Below, in pieces: positions 17,983 through 27,308 of a stretch of DNA of 64,000 nt (position 1 is its first letter; each line of letters opens with the position of its first letter). The translations under genes and the position numbers were made by a program. The stretch is from Roseibium sp. HPY-6 (lineage in GTDB: Bacteria > Pseudomonadota > Alphaproteobacteria > Rhizobiales > Stappiaceae), in NCBI RefSeq assembly GCF_040530035.1, contig NZ_JBEWCD010000003.1, positions 840,192 through 904,191 on the forward strand, in the 5' to 3' direction. The notes beneath the pieces were generated by a model. It saw only the letters and a program-made list of their open reading frames with translations. It was not told the origin of the DNA and made no database searches.

Positions 17983-18932
17983 TGGAGCTGACCGGTCTTT
18001 TCTTCTACGTCGTCAGCCTTCTGATCCTGGGCGGCATCTACGCGTTGCTTTGCCTGGCGCTCAATGTCCAGTGGGGCATGGGCGGCCTGTTCAATGCCGG
18101 CATCGCTGGCTTTTACGGCGTCGGCGCCTATACATCCGCGATCCTGGCAACCGCATCCTCGGGCAGGCACCTTGGCGGCTTCTCCATGCCCGTTCCGATC
18201 GGTCTGCTGGGTGCAGCGATCGTTGCGGGTCTGACCGGCTGGGCGGTCGCGCGGATCTGCGTGCGGCTGAAAAGCGACTATCTCGCCATGGCGTCCATCG
18301 GTATCGCCGAGATCCTACGGCTTGTTTTCGTCAATGAGAGCTGGCTGACCAATGGCAGCCTCGGGATCTCAAGGATCCCGCGGCCCTTTGCAGATTTCAC
18401 AACGGGACGCATGTCGGATGTCGCCTTTCTTGGCTTCGTCTGGCTGATCGTATTGCTGGTTTATATTGCGACGTCCCGCCTCTATGACAGTCCCTGGGGC
18501 CGCAGTTTGCGCGCTATCCGTGACAACGAGAACTCGGCCGCTGCTGCGGGCAAGAATGTCGAGAAGTTCCGCGTCCAGACCTTCGTCATCGGCTGCGCGG
18601 TCATGGGCATCGCAGGCGGGTTGTCAGCCCACTACTTCCGCTTCCTGTCGCCTACGGCAACCGACCCGCTGCTGACGACGTTCCTTGTCTGGGTCATGCT
18701 GATGGCAGGTGGTTCCGGCAACAACAGGGGCGCAATCCTGGGTGCGCTGAGCATCTGGACGATCTGGTCCGTGACGGAAATTTTCACCAATCGCCTGCCG
18801 CCGGAATGGGCGACCCGCAGCTCCTTCATCCGAATGCTGCTTGTCGGCCTCCTGCTCCAGGTGGTTCTGCAACGCTTCAGGGCGGGGCTTCTTCCAGAGA
18901 AATCGCCGCCGGTGAAGTTCCGGAAGGATTGA
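17982..18932 (+). CDS. Branched-chain-type ABC permease (LivM-like)
   Basis: Second permease, 316 residues, polytopic. LivM features include GLFNAGIAGFYGVGAYTSAIL near the N-terminus and the coupling sequence GRSLRAIRDNENSAAAAGKN. It is the last gene of the importer operon; an 11-bp inverted repeat follows immediately. Confidence 0.93.
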   Translation: MELTGLFFYVVSLLILGGIYALLCLALNVQWGMGGLFNAGIAGFYGVGAYTSAILATASSGRHLGGFSMPVPIGLLGAAIVAGLTGWAVARICVRLKSDYLAMASIGIAEILRLVFVNESWLTNGSLGISRIPRPFADFTTGRMSDVAFLGFVWLIVLLVYIATSRLYDSPWGRSLRAIRDNENSAAAAGKNVEKFRVQTFVIGCAVMGIAGGLSAHYFRFLSPTATDPLLTTFLVWVMLMAGGSGNNRGAILGALSIWTIWSVTEIFTNRLPPEWATRSSFIRMLLVGLLLQVVLQRFRAGLLPEKSPPVKFRKD

Positions 18933-18937
18933 TGCGA

Positions 18938-18963
18938 GAAAGAGCGCAGGATTGCGCTCTTTC
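18938..18963 (+). terminator. Hairpin terminator after the Liv-type operon
   Basis: A perfect 11-bp stem (GAAAGAGCGCA paired with TGCGCTCTTTC) with a four-base GGAT loop starts 6 bp after the livM stop. There is no long T-tract outside the stem, so it may be rho-assisted. It sits between two convergent genes and could serve both strands. Confidence 0.6.
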
Positions 18964-18990
18964 GAGGATGTGCCTGACCGGAACTTGTGT

Positions 18991-20985
18991 CTATGCGGCA
19001 CGAACTTCCGTCAGGAACGTTTCAATGGTTTCGCGCATGTCGTCGGCCTGCCGGGCCAGGGTCGCCGATGCCTCAAGCACGCTGTGCGCGGCAGTGTCGG
19101 TTTCGCTGGCGGCTGCAGAAACCTTGGCGATCTGCTCGCTCACAACATTCGTTCCCCGTGATGCCTGATCCACGTTGGAGGCTATTTCTCCGGTTGCCGA
19201 TGTCTGCTGGTCGACAGCCGCGGAAATCGACGAAGCGACAGAATTCATTTCCTCGATGATCTCGCCAATCGCCTGGATGCCTCCAACCGCGTCGCGGGTT
19301 TCGGTCTGGATGGCCGAAATCTTTTGTGAAATTTCTTCTGTTGCCTTTCCGGTCTGGCTCGCAAGGTCCTTGACTTCGGCGGCAACCACGGCAAATCCCT
19401 TGCCTGCTTCCCCGGCGCGTGCAGCCTCGATGGTCGCATTGAGAGCGAGGAGATTTGTCTGTTCGGCAATGTTTTGAATGAGGCTGACCACTTCGCCAAT
19501 GTCTTCGGCGACGCTTGCAAGACTGCCTATCTGTGAGTTCGTTTTCTGGGCTTCGGACGATGCCTTGTCGGCAATCCCGGACGAATGGGCCACCTGTTGG
19601 CTAACCTCCTGCAGGGAAGCGGACAGCTCTTCGGTGGCGCTTGCGACCGTTTGAACGTTGGTAGTTGCTTCTTCAGCAGCGGCGGCAACCTCGCTAGCCT
19701 GCCCGCTGGTGTCCTGCGCCGTCTGGGTCATCTCCGATGCAGTGGCCTGCGTTGATTGGGTTGCCGTTTTCACGGCATCCAGCATTTCGCCGATCTGGCC
19801 GCTGAAAGTGCTGAGCAGTTCGGCAATCCGATCATTTCGCCGTTGACGATCTGCCTGCTCTTCTTCCTGCCTTGCGCTAAGTTCCTGACGCTGAACCACG
19901 GCATCACGAAAACCGGCGACAGACTTGGCAACGGCGCCGATTTCGTCTGAACGTTGGGCTTCGGCAAATTCAACGGATGTGTCTCCATCGGCCAGACGGC
20001 GGGCGTCCTCAACAAGTCGCGCCAGCGGGCTTGTAATGCCCCGGGAGATGACAAAGGCGAGGCAAACGGCCAGCAGGAACGCAAATCCGGACGCGCCTGC
20101 GATCTGCCATTCGGCCACGAATGCTTCGTTGACCGTATTCTCGCCAAGCGCCTTGTTGTCTGCGACGGCACTTTCCTTGACCTGCGCTGCCCATCCGTTC
20201 ACGTCGAATCCGGTTTTGTCCAGAATGTCGGCCCGGATCACGTTCCGCTCTACAATGATGTCATGCACGCGTTGCGCCGCATTCTTGTAGTCTTCAATCA
20301 TTGGGATTGTTTCGGCGAGGATTGCCTTGCGTTCCGGGTTCTCAATGCTCTTGTTCAGGTCCGAAAGTGCCTTTTCGATGGGCCCCATCTCTGCTTTTGC
20401 GCGATCGAAATCCTTTTCATTGTTGGAGGACAAGTATTTAAGCACGTAAAGGCGCACAAGCAGGAAGTCCTGAGATGTCCTGGCTGCGAGGTTTGCCGTT
20501 TCGAAGTCACCATCTCGCGTGGCCGTTTCGTTGATATTCGAAAGATTTTTTCTGGCCTGAGGGCCGATCACGTCGAGTTTGTTCAGGACGAGTTCGTCCC
20601 GTTCCCCGTAAAGTGCGATAACTTGCGTAAGACCGGATTTGAAGTCGCTCAGCCCCGATTTGATTTTCTGGATGAGTTCCACGCGCGCAGGATTGTTAAT
20701 TTCTTCTTCCGCAAGGGCGATCCCGTCGCCCATCTGGTGGAGGAAATCATTGGTCATCGCGAGCGTTTCGTCTGATCGTGTCTGAATGTACTTGTTCGTA
20801 TTGACCAGAACCTTTGCCATGTCGGCATTGAGCTCCGAGGCAAGCAATGCGTCACCGCTCATGTCTTCCATGGCCGTAATGTCTTCGACAACGACACTCA
20901 GACTGATGTAGGCCCAGACGCCGACCGCTGCGATAAACAATGCGATCGAGCCGAAGCCCGTCAAGATTCTTTGCTGCACAGTCAT
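18991..20985 (-). CDS. Methyl-accepting chemotaxis protein with large helical periplasmic sensor
   Basis: Chemoreceptor of 664 residues. TM1 spans about 8-30, a long helical periplasmic domain 31-294 (about 260 residues, the size of the HBM double four-helix bundle of McpS/TorS-type sensors), TM2 295-316, HAMP about 317-370, and the cytoplasmic signalling hairpin with tip IAEQTNLLALNATIEAARAG. HBM sensors bind organic acids in known cases. There is no CheR/CheB pentapeptide; the C-terminus ends in TEVRAA. It is convergent with the Liv operon and adjacent to a long AT-rich upstream region. The sensed compound may be one of the substrates catabolised nearby. Confidence 0.93.
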   Translation of the reverse strand: MTVQQRILTGFGSIALFIAAVGVWAYISLSVVVEDITAMEDMSGDALLASELNADMAKVLVNTNKYIQTRSDETLAMTNDFLHQMGDGIALAEEEINNPARVELIQKIKSGLSDFKSGLTQVIALYGERDELVLNKLDVIGPQARKNLSNINETATRDGDFETANLAARTSQDFLLVRLYVLKYLSSNNEKDFDRAKAEMGPIEKALSDLNKSIENPERKAILAETIPMIEDYKNAAQRVHDIIVERNVIRADILDKTGFDVNGWAAQVKESAVADNKALGENTVNEAFVAEWQIAGASGFAFLLAVCLAFVISRGITSPLARLVEDARRLADGDTSVEFAEAQRSDEIGAVAKSVAGFRDAVVQRQELSARQEEEQADRQRRNDRIAELLSTFSGQIGEMLDAVKTATQSTQATASEMTQTAQDTSGQASEVAAAAEEATTNVQTVASATEELSASLQEVSQQVAHSSGIADKASSEAQKTNSQIGSLASVAEDIGEVVSLIQNIAEQTNLLALNATIEAARAGEAGKGFAVVAAEVKDLASQTGKATEEISQKISAIQTETRDAVGGIQAIGEIIEEMNSVASSISAAVDQQTSATGEIASNVDQASRGTNVVSEQIAKVSAAASETDTAAHSVLEASATLARQADDMRETIETFLTEVRAA

Positions 20986-21666
20986 GGTTCGAATCCTTCA
21001 GATGCATTCTTCAAATGAGAGATAAGCGGCAAAGAATTTACGTAGAGTAAAACAAAATAATAAGTATTTTTAGCATAAAGCCAAAAGTTGTGATGACTGT
21101 AAAATCATCACGTCATGTAAACAGTTAGTAAAACTGAAAAAATTGTGATATTAATGAAATTGATAATCTGATTGAGAATTCAAAAATCAGAAATATGAGT
21201 AGAATTACGTATCTATAAATCTGAATTTCGAGGAGGATTTACATTAGAATTAGTGAGAAAAACCAAGATGAAGCTCAAAAAAACTTCACTACTCGATCTG
21301 ATAAGGGTAAATACTTATAATTTCGAATTTACATATGTAATCGCATTCGCATGGTTTTGAGTGCTGCGCTAACTTGCAATTGTGGTAGCCAAAAATTTGT
21401 GCAGAAAAAACCGTTCCGATCTTCAAAAACAAAGGCAAATCCGGCGCGGAGGGGCTCCGGCTCTCAGTTCAAAGCACCGTCTTGGGAACCGGAGTGGCGT
21501 GAACGACGCAGCAAATTGCATTGAACGCATCAGCGTGGAAGAGTGGGTCGGCCCAGCTCATGCCGGAGGAGGTTGTTGATGCGAGGCGCAGCACTCTACC
21601 TGCCGGACATGCCGCTCGTGCGTATCGTTTCGGCAGAGGTGAAATTGCGGACTGGCAGTTGGTGAC
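20986..21666. other. AT-rich non-coding gap
   Basis: About 680 bp without a convincing gene. Bases 21001-21360 are strongly AT-rich, with poly-A/T runs and a perfect 12-bp palindrome TTACATATGTAA at 21329-21340. From about 21400 composition returns to normal, but only short frames without family features are present. It probably contains the promoter of the chemoreceptor gene to the left. I see no tRNA-like fold or repeat array. Confidence 0.5.
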
Positions 21667-22392
21667 GTGCGCCTGGTCTTCTGGAATTGCAATATGGCGC
21701 TACACCGCAAGGCGGATGCCTTGCTGTCAGAGCTGCCGGACATTGCCGTGATATCGGAATGTGCCCATCCTGACATATTGGCAAAGCGCGGTGAAATCGC
21801 TCTGGCTGACTGCTCGACACTCTGGATGGGAACAAACCCAAACAAGGGCCTGGGTGTTTTTGCTTTCAACGATTACAAAGTCACGCAGGCTGAGCCGTTC
21901 TTTCCGACACTTCGTTACATCCTGCCGCTGAGAGTCAGCGGCCCACGCACGTTCAATCTGATCGCCGTTTGGGCCCAAAACGCCAGCGCCGGCGTCACCC
22001 GCAAGCATCAGAGCGGACCGCTTCGAAGGGCTCTGACCAAATACCGCGACTTCATAAACTCCGGCCCGACCGTGATCGGCGGCGACTGGAACAGCAACAA
22101 GATCTGGGACAAGCCGGGCTGGCGTATCAACCACATGTCCAAGGTTGAAATACTTGCCGGCCTTGGTCTCGCCAGCGCTTACCACACGGTAACGGGTGAA
22201 AAGCAGGGCGAAGAAACGACGCCGACGCACTACTGGCGCGACAGGCGCATTGACGGCCCCACCTACCACATAGATTTCGTCTTTGCGCCCGATACCTGGC
22301 TGGAGAAGACCATAGACTTCTCGGTCGGAACGTTTGACGACTGGATAGGCAACGGACTGAGCGATCATGTGCCGATTACAATCGAGTTTTGA
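21667..22392 (+). CDS. Endonuclease/exonuclease/phosphatase-fold protein
   Basis: Protein of 241 residues in the DNase I-like metal hydrolase fold. Visible landmarks are the opening RLVFWNCN (N7), the metal-binding glutamate E31 in ISECAHP, the GGDWNSN segment near 135-141, and the terminal SDHVPI (Asp-His pair). No signal peptide, so probably cytoplasmic. Start GTG at 21667 is chosen because the first strand begins immediately after it; no clear SD is visible, and a slightly upstream start cannot be excluded. The substrate could be DNA, a phospholipid or a phosphorylated small molecule. Confidence 0.75.
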   Translation: MRLVFWNCNMALHRKADALLSELPDIAVISECAHPDILAKRGEIALADCSTLWMGTNPNKGLGVFAFNDYKVTQAEPFFPTLRYILPLRVSGPRTFNLIAVWAQNASAGVTRKHQSGPLRRALTKYRDFINSGPTVIGGDWNSNKIWDKPGWRINHMSKVEILAGLGLASAYHTVTGEKQGEETTPTHYWRDRRIDGPTYHIDFVFAPDTWLEKTIDFSVGTFDDWIGNGLSDHVPITIEF

Positions 22393-22588
22393 TGCCGGTT
22401 GGATCTGGCCGTGGTCGCGTCAGGCAAATCGGATGATTTCCGGCGCTGAGTTGAACCCTCATCCCTAAAAAAAGCCTTCTTGGCGGATGCTGTGGCGCGG
22501 ATCACAGGCTGTCAGCCTGCACTGCCTTACATGCACCTGTGCGCGGGGCGTCATGAATTGTCCGCGCCTCAACTTTTGCTCTATTGAT

Positions 22589-23218
22589 ATGGAAATATGG
22601 ACCTTGACTACTGCAAACTCTCTTTTGGCGCATAACATCATTGCCCGCCAGGCCACATCAGATGACTCTGTTGCGCTTGCCAAACTGATCGACATTGCCG
22701 GCGAGGGCATTCCGAACTGGCTTTGGAACCGGTCCGCCGAAAGCGGCCAGACGCCGCTGGATGTCGGTGCTGAACGGGCAAGAAGACTAACCGGAGGGTT
22801 CTCCTACACAAACGCCTTGGTTACCGAAGATCGCGATCTCGTCACCGGCATGGTCCTGAGCTACCTCATCGACGCAGCCCCGGAAGACGATCCCGAAGCA
22901 CTCCCCGCGCCAATTGCTCCCTTCGTGGAGCTGGAAAAGCACTCGGTCGGGACCTGGTACATCAACGCCCTTGCAACGTTTCCAGGTTATCGAGGACAAG
23001 GGCTTGGCAGCGCCTTGCTGGCATCGGCAGAACACCTGGCACGGGAGAAAGGCGCGCCCGCAATGACTATCCAGGTCTATGCCCAGAACACTGGAGCGGT
23101 ACGCCTCTATCAGCGTCTTGGTTACAAGCAGCACAAAAAAGCGCACGTAAGACTGCACCCCTGCCAGCCCTATTACACCGGCGATGTCCTTTTGCTGATC
23201 AAGGAATTGAACCACTAG
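22589..23218 (+). CDS. GNAT-family N-acetyltransferase
   Basis: Acetyl-CoA-dependent acyltransferase of about 209 residues. Motif A is clear: INALATFPGYRGQGLGSALL, with the pyrophosphate-binding RGQGLG, followed by motif B QVYAQNTGAVRLYQRLGY. The frame is open from 22487; I chose the ATG at 22589 because the upstream part is cysteine-rich and lacks family character. ATG at 22553 is an alternative. Acceptor unknown. Convergent with the LysR gene 18 bp away. Confidence 0.82.
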   Translation: MEIWTLTTANSLLAHNIIARQATSDDSVALAKLIDIAGEGIPNWLWNRSAESGQTPLDVGAERARRLTGGFSYTNALVTEDRDLVTGMVLSYLIDAAPEDDPEALPAPIAPFVELEKHSVGTWYINALATFPGYRGQGLGSALLASAEHLAREKGAPAMTIQVYAQNTGAVRLYQRLGYKQHKKAHVRLHPCQPYYTGDVLLLIKELNH

Positions 23219-23236
23219 GACAGAGTATAGATGAAT

Positions 23237-24178
23237 TTACTCGGGTCCGGTCCGGCCGGGCCCGTCGATGATTTCACGCTTTACCGTCGCGAACGCCGAC
23301 CTCAGTGCCTCTATCGCGGCAGCCACGGATTTCGGCGCAATCGTATCATATGGATGAACTGCATAAACCGGCGTTGGATCTGGAAGTATTTCATCGCACA
23401 GGCAGACAAGTCTTCCCAAGGCCAGATCGTCGCTGACACTGATATCGGGAAGAAGCGATATGCCCAGCCCTTCTCGTGTAAGAGCGGCAATCGCCTCGAT
23501 CGTGTTGCCCCGAAGCACCGGGTCAAAGCTCAGTCGGACCTCTTTCGACGAAGCGTGGGCAGGTATTTTGTGTTCGATGACGACCGGCTCCCGCTTATGC
23601 GCAATGTAAGGCAACGACTGGAGCCATCCGGTAAAAGCTGGATTGCAGCGCAAGGGCGCATTGGCCAAGAGCGACGGCGCAGCACACAAAACGTCTCGCA
23701 ATTCGCCGATACGGCGCGCACGCAACGTGCTGTCGCCCAGTTTCCCGACGCTGACAGACAGATCTATTTGGTCCGCGACAAGGTCGAGGCGCTTGTCGTC
23801 GGCGATCAGCGTTGGCCGCAAGTCCGGGTATTGCCGTGTCAGACTTGCCATTGCGGGCGCGACAAGCGGTGCAACCAGCGCATGGGGCGCGGTAATCGTC
23901 ATCGGACCCGATGGGTCGGCACCAAACGTCTCCATCTCCATCGCCGCCTGTTTGGAAAGCGCGAGAATATCCCTGCAGCGATCGTAATAGCGCTCGCCTG
24001 CGGGTGTGAGCGTCAGGCGCCGGGTCGTCCTGCGCGCCAGTTGCACACCGAGTTCTTCTTCCAACCGCTTCAAATTCTGACTGACAGCCGATTTGGCTAT
24101 TGAAAGTCTCTCCGCGGCACGCGTGATCGAACCTGTTTCAACGATTGTGACAAAGCTTAAAGGCAACGGGGACAGCAT
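23237..24178 (-). CDS. LysR-family transcriptional regulator
   Basis: Regulator of 313 residues. The N-terminal helix-turn-helix spans about 5-62 (FVTIVETGSITRAAERLSIAKSAVSQNLKRLEEELG), followed by a LysR effector domain. The ATG at 24178 (MLSPLPLSF) starts directly before the HTH; a frame open to 24346 would add 56 unrelated residues. It is divergent from the SnoaL/VOC pair across about 150 bp of AT-rich DNA, so it likely regulates those genes and itself. Confidence 0.92.
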   Translation of the reverse strand: MLSPLPLSFVTIVETGSITRAAERLSIAKSAVSQNLKRLEEELGVQLARRTTRRLTLTPAGERYYDRCRDILALSKQAAMEMETFGADPSGPMTITAPHALVAPLVAPAMASLTRQYPDLRPTLIADDKRLDLVADQIDLSVSVGKLGDSTLRARRIGELRDVLCAAPSLLANAPLRCNPAFTGWLQSLPYIAHKREPVVIEHKIPAHASSKEVRLSFDPVLRGNTIEAIAALTREGLGISLLPDISVSDDLALGRLVCLCDEILPDPTPVYAVHPYDTIAPKSVAAAIEALRSAFATVKREIIDGPGRTGPE

Positions 24179-24327
24179 TAGACATCGTTCAGAAAAAGTG
24201 AAAACTATGTTCTTAAATGCTCTGTTTTTAAAACAATCGCAATATCTCATTTTCCTGCTGTCAGCTCGCTGATCTCGAACTCTCATACGACAAGCAAACC
24301 GACCACTCCCGCATTTGGAGAAAACGC

Positions 24328-24792
24328 ATGAAACCGATACGTACACTGAGCATCGCGCTTGCCATTGGAACCGCCCTCACCGGACAGACCTTCGCCGGGA
24401 ACGCTGAGACCCGTGCGGCTTCCGAATTCCAACTGAGCACGGCTGTCGCGGAAGCCAGCCGTGCCTGGCGTGATGCATTCAATGCGGGCGATGCGGCTGC
24501 TGCTGCTGCTCTCTATGAGGAAAACGCTGTCATGGTTGCCAAGCCTTTTGGTACCTTCAAGGGACGCGAAGCCATTGAAGCGTTTTGGGAAGACATCATC
24601 GCCAAGGGTTTCGATGACGTGGTCTACTATAATACGGTCGCAAAGGTCGTGGACAGGTCGCTCAAGTCTGTGAGCATTTCTGCCAACTGGCAGATGAACA
24701 ACGCTCAGGGGATTATCACTAACGAGCTTTGGGTGCTTCAGCCCGATGGCACAGCGCGCCTTCGCGAAGACCATTTCGAGATCGCCCAGTAA
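24328..24792 (+). CDS. Exported SnoaL/NTF2-like protein
   Basis: Protein of 154 residues. The first 23 form a signal peptide (MKPIRTLSIALAIGTALTG, cleavage near TFA). The mature part has the NTF2-like opening AWRDAFNAGDAAAAAALYEENAVMV and LREDHFEIA at the end, typical of DUF4440/SnoaL-like folds. It may bind or isomerise a small hydrophobic molecule; no catalytic residues can be assigned. Start ATG has GGAG 7-8 bases upstream. It is the first gene divergent from LysR and followed by a VOC protein. Confidence 0.82.
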   Translation: MKPIRTLSIALAIGTALTGQTFAGNAETRAASEFQLSTAVAEASRAWRDAFNAGDAAAAAALYEENAVMVAKPFGTFKGREAIEAFWEDIIAKGFDDVVYYNTVAKVVDRSLKSVSISANWQMNNAQGIITNELWVLQPDGTARLREDHFEIAQ

Positions 24793-24833
24793 CGGATCGC
24801 TCGCTTCCGTCTCCTTCTGATCAGGACAACACC

Positions 24834-25574
24834 ATGGCTGGAATTGACACACTTACATTGGTCGTCGTCGACCCGGACGCGCAAAGGCGTTTTTACTGCG
24901 ATGTCCTGGGTATGTCTGATCAGGGAGACGGGCGTGTCGGATACGGTGGTCTGGAAACAGGTATTCGCTTTGGCAAAGCCGCTAAGCCTTACGAGCCAAA
25001 GGATACGGATCTTTATTGGAAGATCGCGCTGTCGGTTCCGAATATCGATCTTGCCGTTTCCCAGTTGAGGGCGCGCGGCGTGCCTTGCTCCGAGTCGAGG
25101 CAGTTTCGTGATGTTGGATATCTGGCAAAAGCGGTCGATCCGGAAGGCTTCACGATTGAGCTGATCGATCACTGGTTCCAGGGGGAACAGCCGGAAATCA
25201 CTGTTGACAGGTCCCGCCTTGGCGGTGGCGCACATCTAAGTCTCGTGACACTTCGTACTGCAGACATTTCCGCCATTGAGCCTGACTTGCTTGGCTGGGG
25301 AATGACACCGCTCTCGATCCAGACGGTCGAACCGTTTGGGTTCACTCTTTACTTTTATGCTTTCACGGATGAGGTGCCACCGAACGCGGATATCAGGGCA
25401 GTCGAGAACCGTACCTGGGTTTACCAGCGGCCCTACACGGTTTTGGAAATCCAGCATGTGGATGCACTTAGGTCCGAGACGCATCCCGCGCATCTGGCAG
25501 CCGGGTATGCCGGGCTGACCATCGGTGGTATCAGCAACAACGTTCATCTCGAGCGTCTCCGCATCCGGGGATAG
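24834..25574 (+). CDS. Vicinal-oxygen-chelate (glyoxalase/bleomycin-resistance) family protein
   Basis: Protein of 246 residues with an N-terminal VOC module: LTLVVVDPDAQRRFYCDVLGM, then IDLAVSQLRARGV and VDPEGFTIELID near 100. The C-terminal 120 residues are a second, more divergent half, so this may be a fused two-module VOC enzyme. The ATG at 24834 follows the SnoaL stop by 41 bp; an in-frame start at 24729 would overlap it. Metal ligands are not fully obvious, so lyase, dioxygenase or binding roles remain open. Confidence 0.82.
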   Translation: MAGIDTLTLVVVDPDAQRRFYCDVLGMSDQGDGRVGYGGLETGIRFGKAAKPYEPKDTDLYWKIALSVPNIDLAVSQLRARGVPCSESRQFRDVGYLAKAVDPEGFTIELIDHWFQGEQPEITVDRSRLGGGAHLSLVTLRTADISAIEPDLLGWGMTPLSIQTVEPFGFTLYFYAFTDEVPPNADIRAVENRTWVYQRPYTVLEIQHVDALRSETHPAHLAAGYAGLTIGGISNNVHLERLRIRG

Positions 25575-25794
25575 GACTTCGACGGCTAGGTAACGCCGGA
25601 CGAATTCCGACATCCGTACCGGGAGCGGATATGGGTCAGAACCACGGGGTGCTTAAGCTTTTCCCGCGTGCAGACAGGATTTCTTAGGACTTGCCGGAAA
25701 TGATCGCCTGAAGAACGGGCGGAAATTCAAAATCCCTTCCGATTGCGTTTCTGTATCTGAGCTTAAGCTCGGTTCGAGAAGAGAGTGTTTTGGT

Positions 25795-26277
25795 TTGAGC
25801 GGGTCACTGGAAAAGTATTTCGACGATCTGGCAGCAGGAGATCCGGAAAGCCTGTTTCTGCTCGTAGCCCTATATTTTCTTCTGGCGGCAACATACTCAC
25901 TTATCTACTGCTTCAGATTGCGGAATTGGCCGAGCGTCATCGGTCAGCTCCAAAGCGATGAAGTGTCGGCCTGGCATTCGGATGCAATTGCTGGTGACCG
26001 GCAATACTTCTCGAGGGCGACCTATACCTATGAGGTCGACGGAAAACAGTATGAAGGCCATCGCGTCAGCCCGTTTTACATGACCGCGTCGCACAATGTC
26101 AGGTTCCTTTTGGAGTACCAGCGCAAAGGCATCGAAAGGCCTACACCAAACACCGCCAGAGTTTTCTACAACAAAAACAAGCCACAAAAGTCTTATCTGG
26201 TGGTGCCGGGCTGGTTGGGTATCAGCATTGTAATCGCCTTTGGAGTAACACCCATGTTGCTCCACGTGTTTGTTTGA
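25795..26277 (+). CDS. DUF3592-type membrane protein
   Basis: Protein of 160 residues with one hydrophobic segment near 20-40 (LFLLVALYFLLAATYSLIYC) and another at the C-terminus (VPGWLGISIVIAFGVTPMLL). Between them is an extracytoplasmic beta-rich part beginning WPSVIGQLQS and containing YTYEVDGKQYEG and ARVFYNKNKPQKSYL. That arrangement is characteristic of DUF3592 proteins, whose function is unknown. Start appears to be TTG at 25795. Stands alone with 220 bp of non-coding DNA upstream. Confidence 0.75.
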   Translation: MSGSLEKYFDDLAAGDPESLFLLVALYFLLAATYSLIYCFRLRNWPSVIGQLQSDEVSAWHSDAIAGDRQYFSRATYTYEVDGKQYEGHRVSPFYMTASHNVRFLLEYQRKGIERPTPNTARVFYNKNKPQKSYLVVPGWLGISIVIAFGVTPMLLHVFV

Positions 26278-26456
26278 CAGACGTCCCGAACGCATTGCGC
26301 AGCGATGCAGCCATGCGCGCCGCAGGTGGTGCAACAGCACGTGAAAAAGCAGCGCCACCGCCCGGAATTTTCACACTCCATTAACCATAAGTTGAAAAAA
26401 ATGCCTGCATCTTTAGCGCGAATCCCGCGCATGAACACTTACCGGTGCAGGGGGCT

Positions 26457-27260
26457 ATGATCGGAAGAGTTTCTCTTATTCTATTTGCGTGTCTATTGTC
26501 GGGAGCGTCGCAAGCGGCGGGCTACAACGCGCCCGCAACATCGCAATATCAGGCATCTACGCTGCGGGGCAGTATCGGCTTAAGGTACTGGTACAGCCAG
26601 AACAACTCGGAGATGGATACAGGCGACTTCAACTGGAACAATGTTGATGGCGTGTCCTCACATACTGCAGAGATTGTTGGCGAGCTGGAAGACCTGACAA
26701 CGAATGTGTTCGTGCGCGGCTATGCAGGTCTGGGCCGAAACTCGGGCGGAGAGGGTGACTTCTACACCAATCCGAGCGGAGACCTGGAAGAAACGGCGCT
26801 CGGATATGTGGTCGTTGACGGAGGCTGGCGCTTTGCCGAATTTGCCAACGGCCAGATCAAGATGAAGGGTTTCGTCGGGTATCACTATCTGAATGACAGT
26901 ATCGATGCCGTGGACAGGAATACCGTTATCGAGCAGAGGCGCCAATGGCATGCGCTCCGTGTCGGCCTCACAGCCGAAGGCGATGTCAGCGATCGTTTCA
27001 GCTGGTCCTTCGACGTAGCGGCCGTACCATGGAGCCACAACCGTGTCGAAACATGGGAAAGCAACTGGACTTATGGTGTCGAGGCTGATGCGATGCTCAA
27101 TTTCGATCTGACGAGCAACTGGCAGATCGGCGTTGGTGGACGGTACTGGTGGCTTCAGTCGAACTTCGACCGCCGCTATGTCTTCACCGGCGAGAAAGTC
27201 GTTTTTGAACAGAACTATCAGCGATACGGTCTGCTCCTGGAAAGCCGGTATCTCTTCTGA
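26457..27260 (+). CDS. Outer-membrane beta-barrel protein
   Basis: Protein of about 267 residues. The signal peptide is MIGRVSLILFACLLSG with cleavage near SQAA. The mature part alternates hydrophobic and polar residues in repeated aromatic strands (LRGSIGLRYWYSQ, IGVGGRYWWLQ) and ends in LLLESRYLF, the terminal phenylalanine signature recognised by the BAM complex. GGGGGCT precedes the ATG at 26457; a GTG at 26445 is also in frame. Resembles small opacity-type porin-like proteins. A perfect terminator follows. Confidence 0.85.
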   Translation: MIGRVSLILFACLLSGASQAAGYNAPATSQYQASTLRGSIGLRYWYSQNNSEMDTGDFNWNNVDGVSSHTAEIVGELEDLTTNVFVRGYAGLGRNSGGEGDFYTNPSGDLEETALGYVVVDGGWRFAEFANGQIKMKGFVGYHYLNDSIDAVDRNTVIEQRRQWHALRVGLTAEGDVSDRFSWSFDVAAVPWSHNRVETWESNWTYGVEADAMLNFDLTSNWQIGVGGRYWWLQSNFDRRYVFTGEKVVFEQNYQRYGLLLESRYLF

Positions 27261-27272
27261 TCTCACCACCTG

Positions 27273-27304
27273 GAGATCCGCGCAAGCAGTCGCGGATCTC
27301 TTTT
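27273..27304 (+). terminator. Rho-independent terminator after the barrel-protein gene
   Basis: Perfect 10-bp stem GAGATCCGCG / CGCGGATCTC with an eight-base loop, followed directly by TTTT. It lies 12 bp after the stop codon. The convergent MarR gene stops at 27309, so the element may also act in reverse. Confidence 0.85.
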
Positions 27305-27308
27305 CGGT

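Noticed and set aside
21382..21579. Small frames in the gap before the endonuclease-fold gene
   Set aside because: No start signal, no domain, and composition is not coding-like.
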